A stretch of 15,983 nucleotides of DNA from Candidatus Lambdaproteobacteria bacterium. GTDB taxonomy: Bacteria > SAR324 > NAC60-12. The notes below the pieces were generated by a model. The model had not been told where the DNA came from and did not search any database. It saw nothing but the letters and a program-made list of their open reading frames with translations. The DNA is taken from contig DTUH01000081.1 of NCBI GenBank assembly GCA_012964265.1, positions 1 to 15,983 of the forward strand, written 5' to 3'. The translations under genes were made by a program, and so were the position numbers. Each line of letters begins with the position of its first letter. Position 1 is the stretch's first letter. Below, piece after piece: positions 15,481 through 15,983 of the stretch.

Positions 15481-15502
15481 GTTGATTAACAATTTTCAAT
15501 CC

Positions 15503-15508
15503 AGGAGG
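15503..15508 (+). promoter_or_regulatory. Strong Shine-Dalgarno site
   Basis: AGGAGG, 4 bases before the ATG at 15513. It fixes the start of the CBS-domain gene and, with the hairpin just upstream, suggests efficient translation. Confidence 0.85.
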
Positions 15509-15512
15509 ATAT

Positions 15513-15983
15513 ATGGACACTGCAGATAAATCTACTTCTCGCGTTGATTCGGCAGGTGATGTTCTATCAGGAAAACTGAAAGATATTCTGGCTCAAAAGG
15601 AGAAGGGGGTGATTCAGGTTGACAGTGACTGCATTGTTGCTGCGGCAGCCAGAAAAATGCGTGACAATAAAGTGGGTGCTTTGATGGTTCTGGAAAACGA
15701 CACCCTGGTCGGTATTTTTACGGAACGGGACTTGATGAGCCGTGTTGTCGCCGAAGGGCTTGATCCTGAAAAAGTGAAAGTTTCAGAAACCATGACCTCG
15801 TCTATTGCTACGGTGCCGCCAGAAACACCTATCCGCGAAGCGGCTAATTTAATGTCACAAAATCGTATCCGGCATCTTCCTGTGCTTCAAGATGGGAAGT
15901 TGTCTGGAGTTGTTTCAGCTGGTGATATATTTGCGTGGAAACTGCGTGAACAGGAATTTACTTTGCATCAGTTAGAGGATTAT
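15513..15983 (+). CDS. Tandem CBS-domain protein (3' partial)
   Basis: 157 codons are visible and the frame runs off the right edge, so the C-terminus is unknown. After a Ser/Asp-rich N-terminus of about 20 residues there are two CBS domains. The first, about residues 22-82, contains AAARKMRDNKVGALMV, LVGIFTERDL and MSRVV. The second, about residues 88-148, contains MTSSIATVPPETPI, RIRHLPVL, LSGVVSAGDI and FAWKL. A CBS pair forms a Bateman module that binds adenine nucleotides (AMP, ATP, SAM or similar) and senses energy or metabolite state. The ERDL and SAGD patterns are the usual phosphate-contacting segments. If it ends soon after the edge it is a stand-alone CBS sensor; a fused effector domain downstream is also possible. 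Confidence 0.9.
   Translation, partial: MDTADKSTSRVDSAGDVLSGKLKDILAQKEKGVIQVDSDCIVAAAARKMRDNKVGALMVLENDTLVGIFTERDLMSRVVAEGLDPEKVKVSETMTSSIATVPPETPIREAANLMSQNRIRHLPVLQDGKLSGVVSAGDIFAWKLREQEFTLHQLEDY

Overview
The window looks like chromosomal DNA of a Gram-negative, proteobacterium-like organism. Evidence is an outer-membrane beta-barrel protein, a lipoprotein signal, a type II/IV pseudopilin, a CcmH cytochrome c maturation protein and a bactofilin. The base composition is moderately AT-rich, with AT-rich intergenic stretches. A deltaproteobacterial or SAR324-like origin would fit the gene style, but the sequence alone does not prove it. No rRNA, tRNA, CRISPR array, insertion sequence or phage gene was seen.

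Layout. (1) 1-4670, plus strand: a surface-protein cluster. It holds the C-terminal part of a long Ser/Thr-rich repeat protein cut by the left edge, an outer-membrane protein with three repeated modules and a C-terminal barrel, and a small secreted CxxC protein. (2) 4805-5502: a small minus-strand hypothetical gene and an AT-rich gene-poor stretch. (3) 5503-7623, plus strand: a one-helix microprotein, branched-chain aminotransferase ilvE, a YhhN-family membrane protein and a second membrane microprotein. (4) 11172 down to 7629, minus strand: a tight four-gene run of polyprenyl-phosphate sugar-1-phosphate transferase, overlapping pseudopilin, metzincin-like lipoprotein protease and secreted HEAT-like protein. 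(5) 11253-12314, plus: a HAD-like/uridine-kinase-like fusion whose key catalytic residues look lost. It converges with ccmH, and the two genes share a TTAA stop overlap. (6) 13105-13605, plus: a bactofilin with a TTG start. (7) 15256 down to 13623, minus: coaE followed by a protein resembling a diacylglycerol-kinase-fold enzyme without its glycine-rich catalytic motif. (8) 15513 to the right edge, plus: a two-CBS-domain protein behind a leader with a perfect 11-bp inverted repeat.

How it fits together. Most recognisable genes are housekeeping (ilvE, coaE, ccmH, bactofilin). The accessory content concerns the cell envelope: surface repeat proteins, a glycan-initiating transferase, a pseudopilin and a secreted protease. 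The less ordinary signals are two separate apparent pseudokinases, a surface-protein domain that seems split by an in-frame membrane insert, and the odd protease/pseudopilin/sugar-transferase operon. No clearly new multi-gene system can be claimed from sequence alone. The best candidates for a second look are the 1-4670 surface cluster and the two degenerate kinases.
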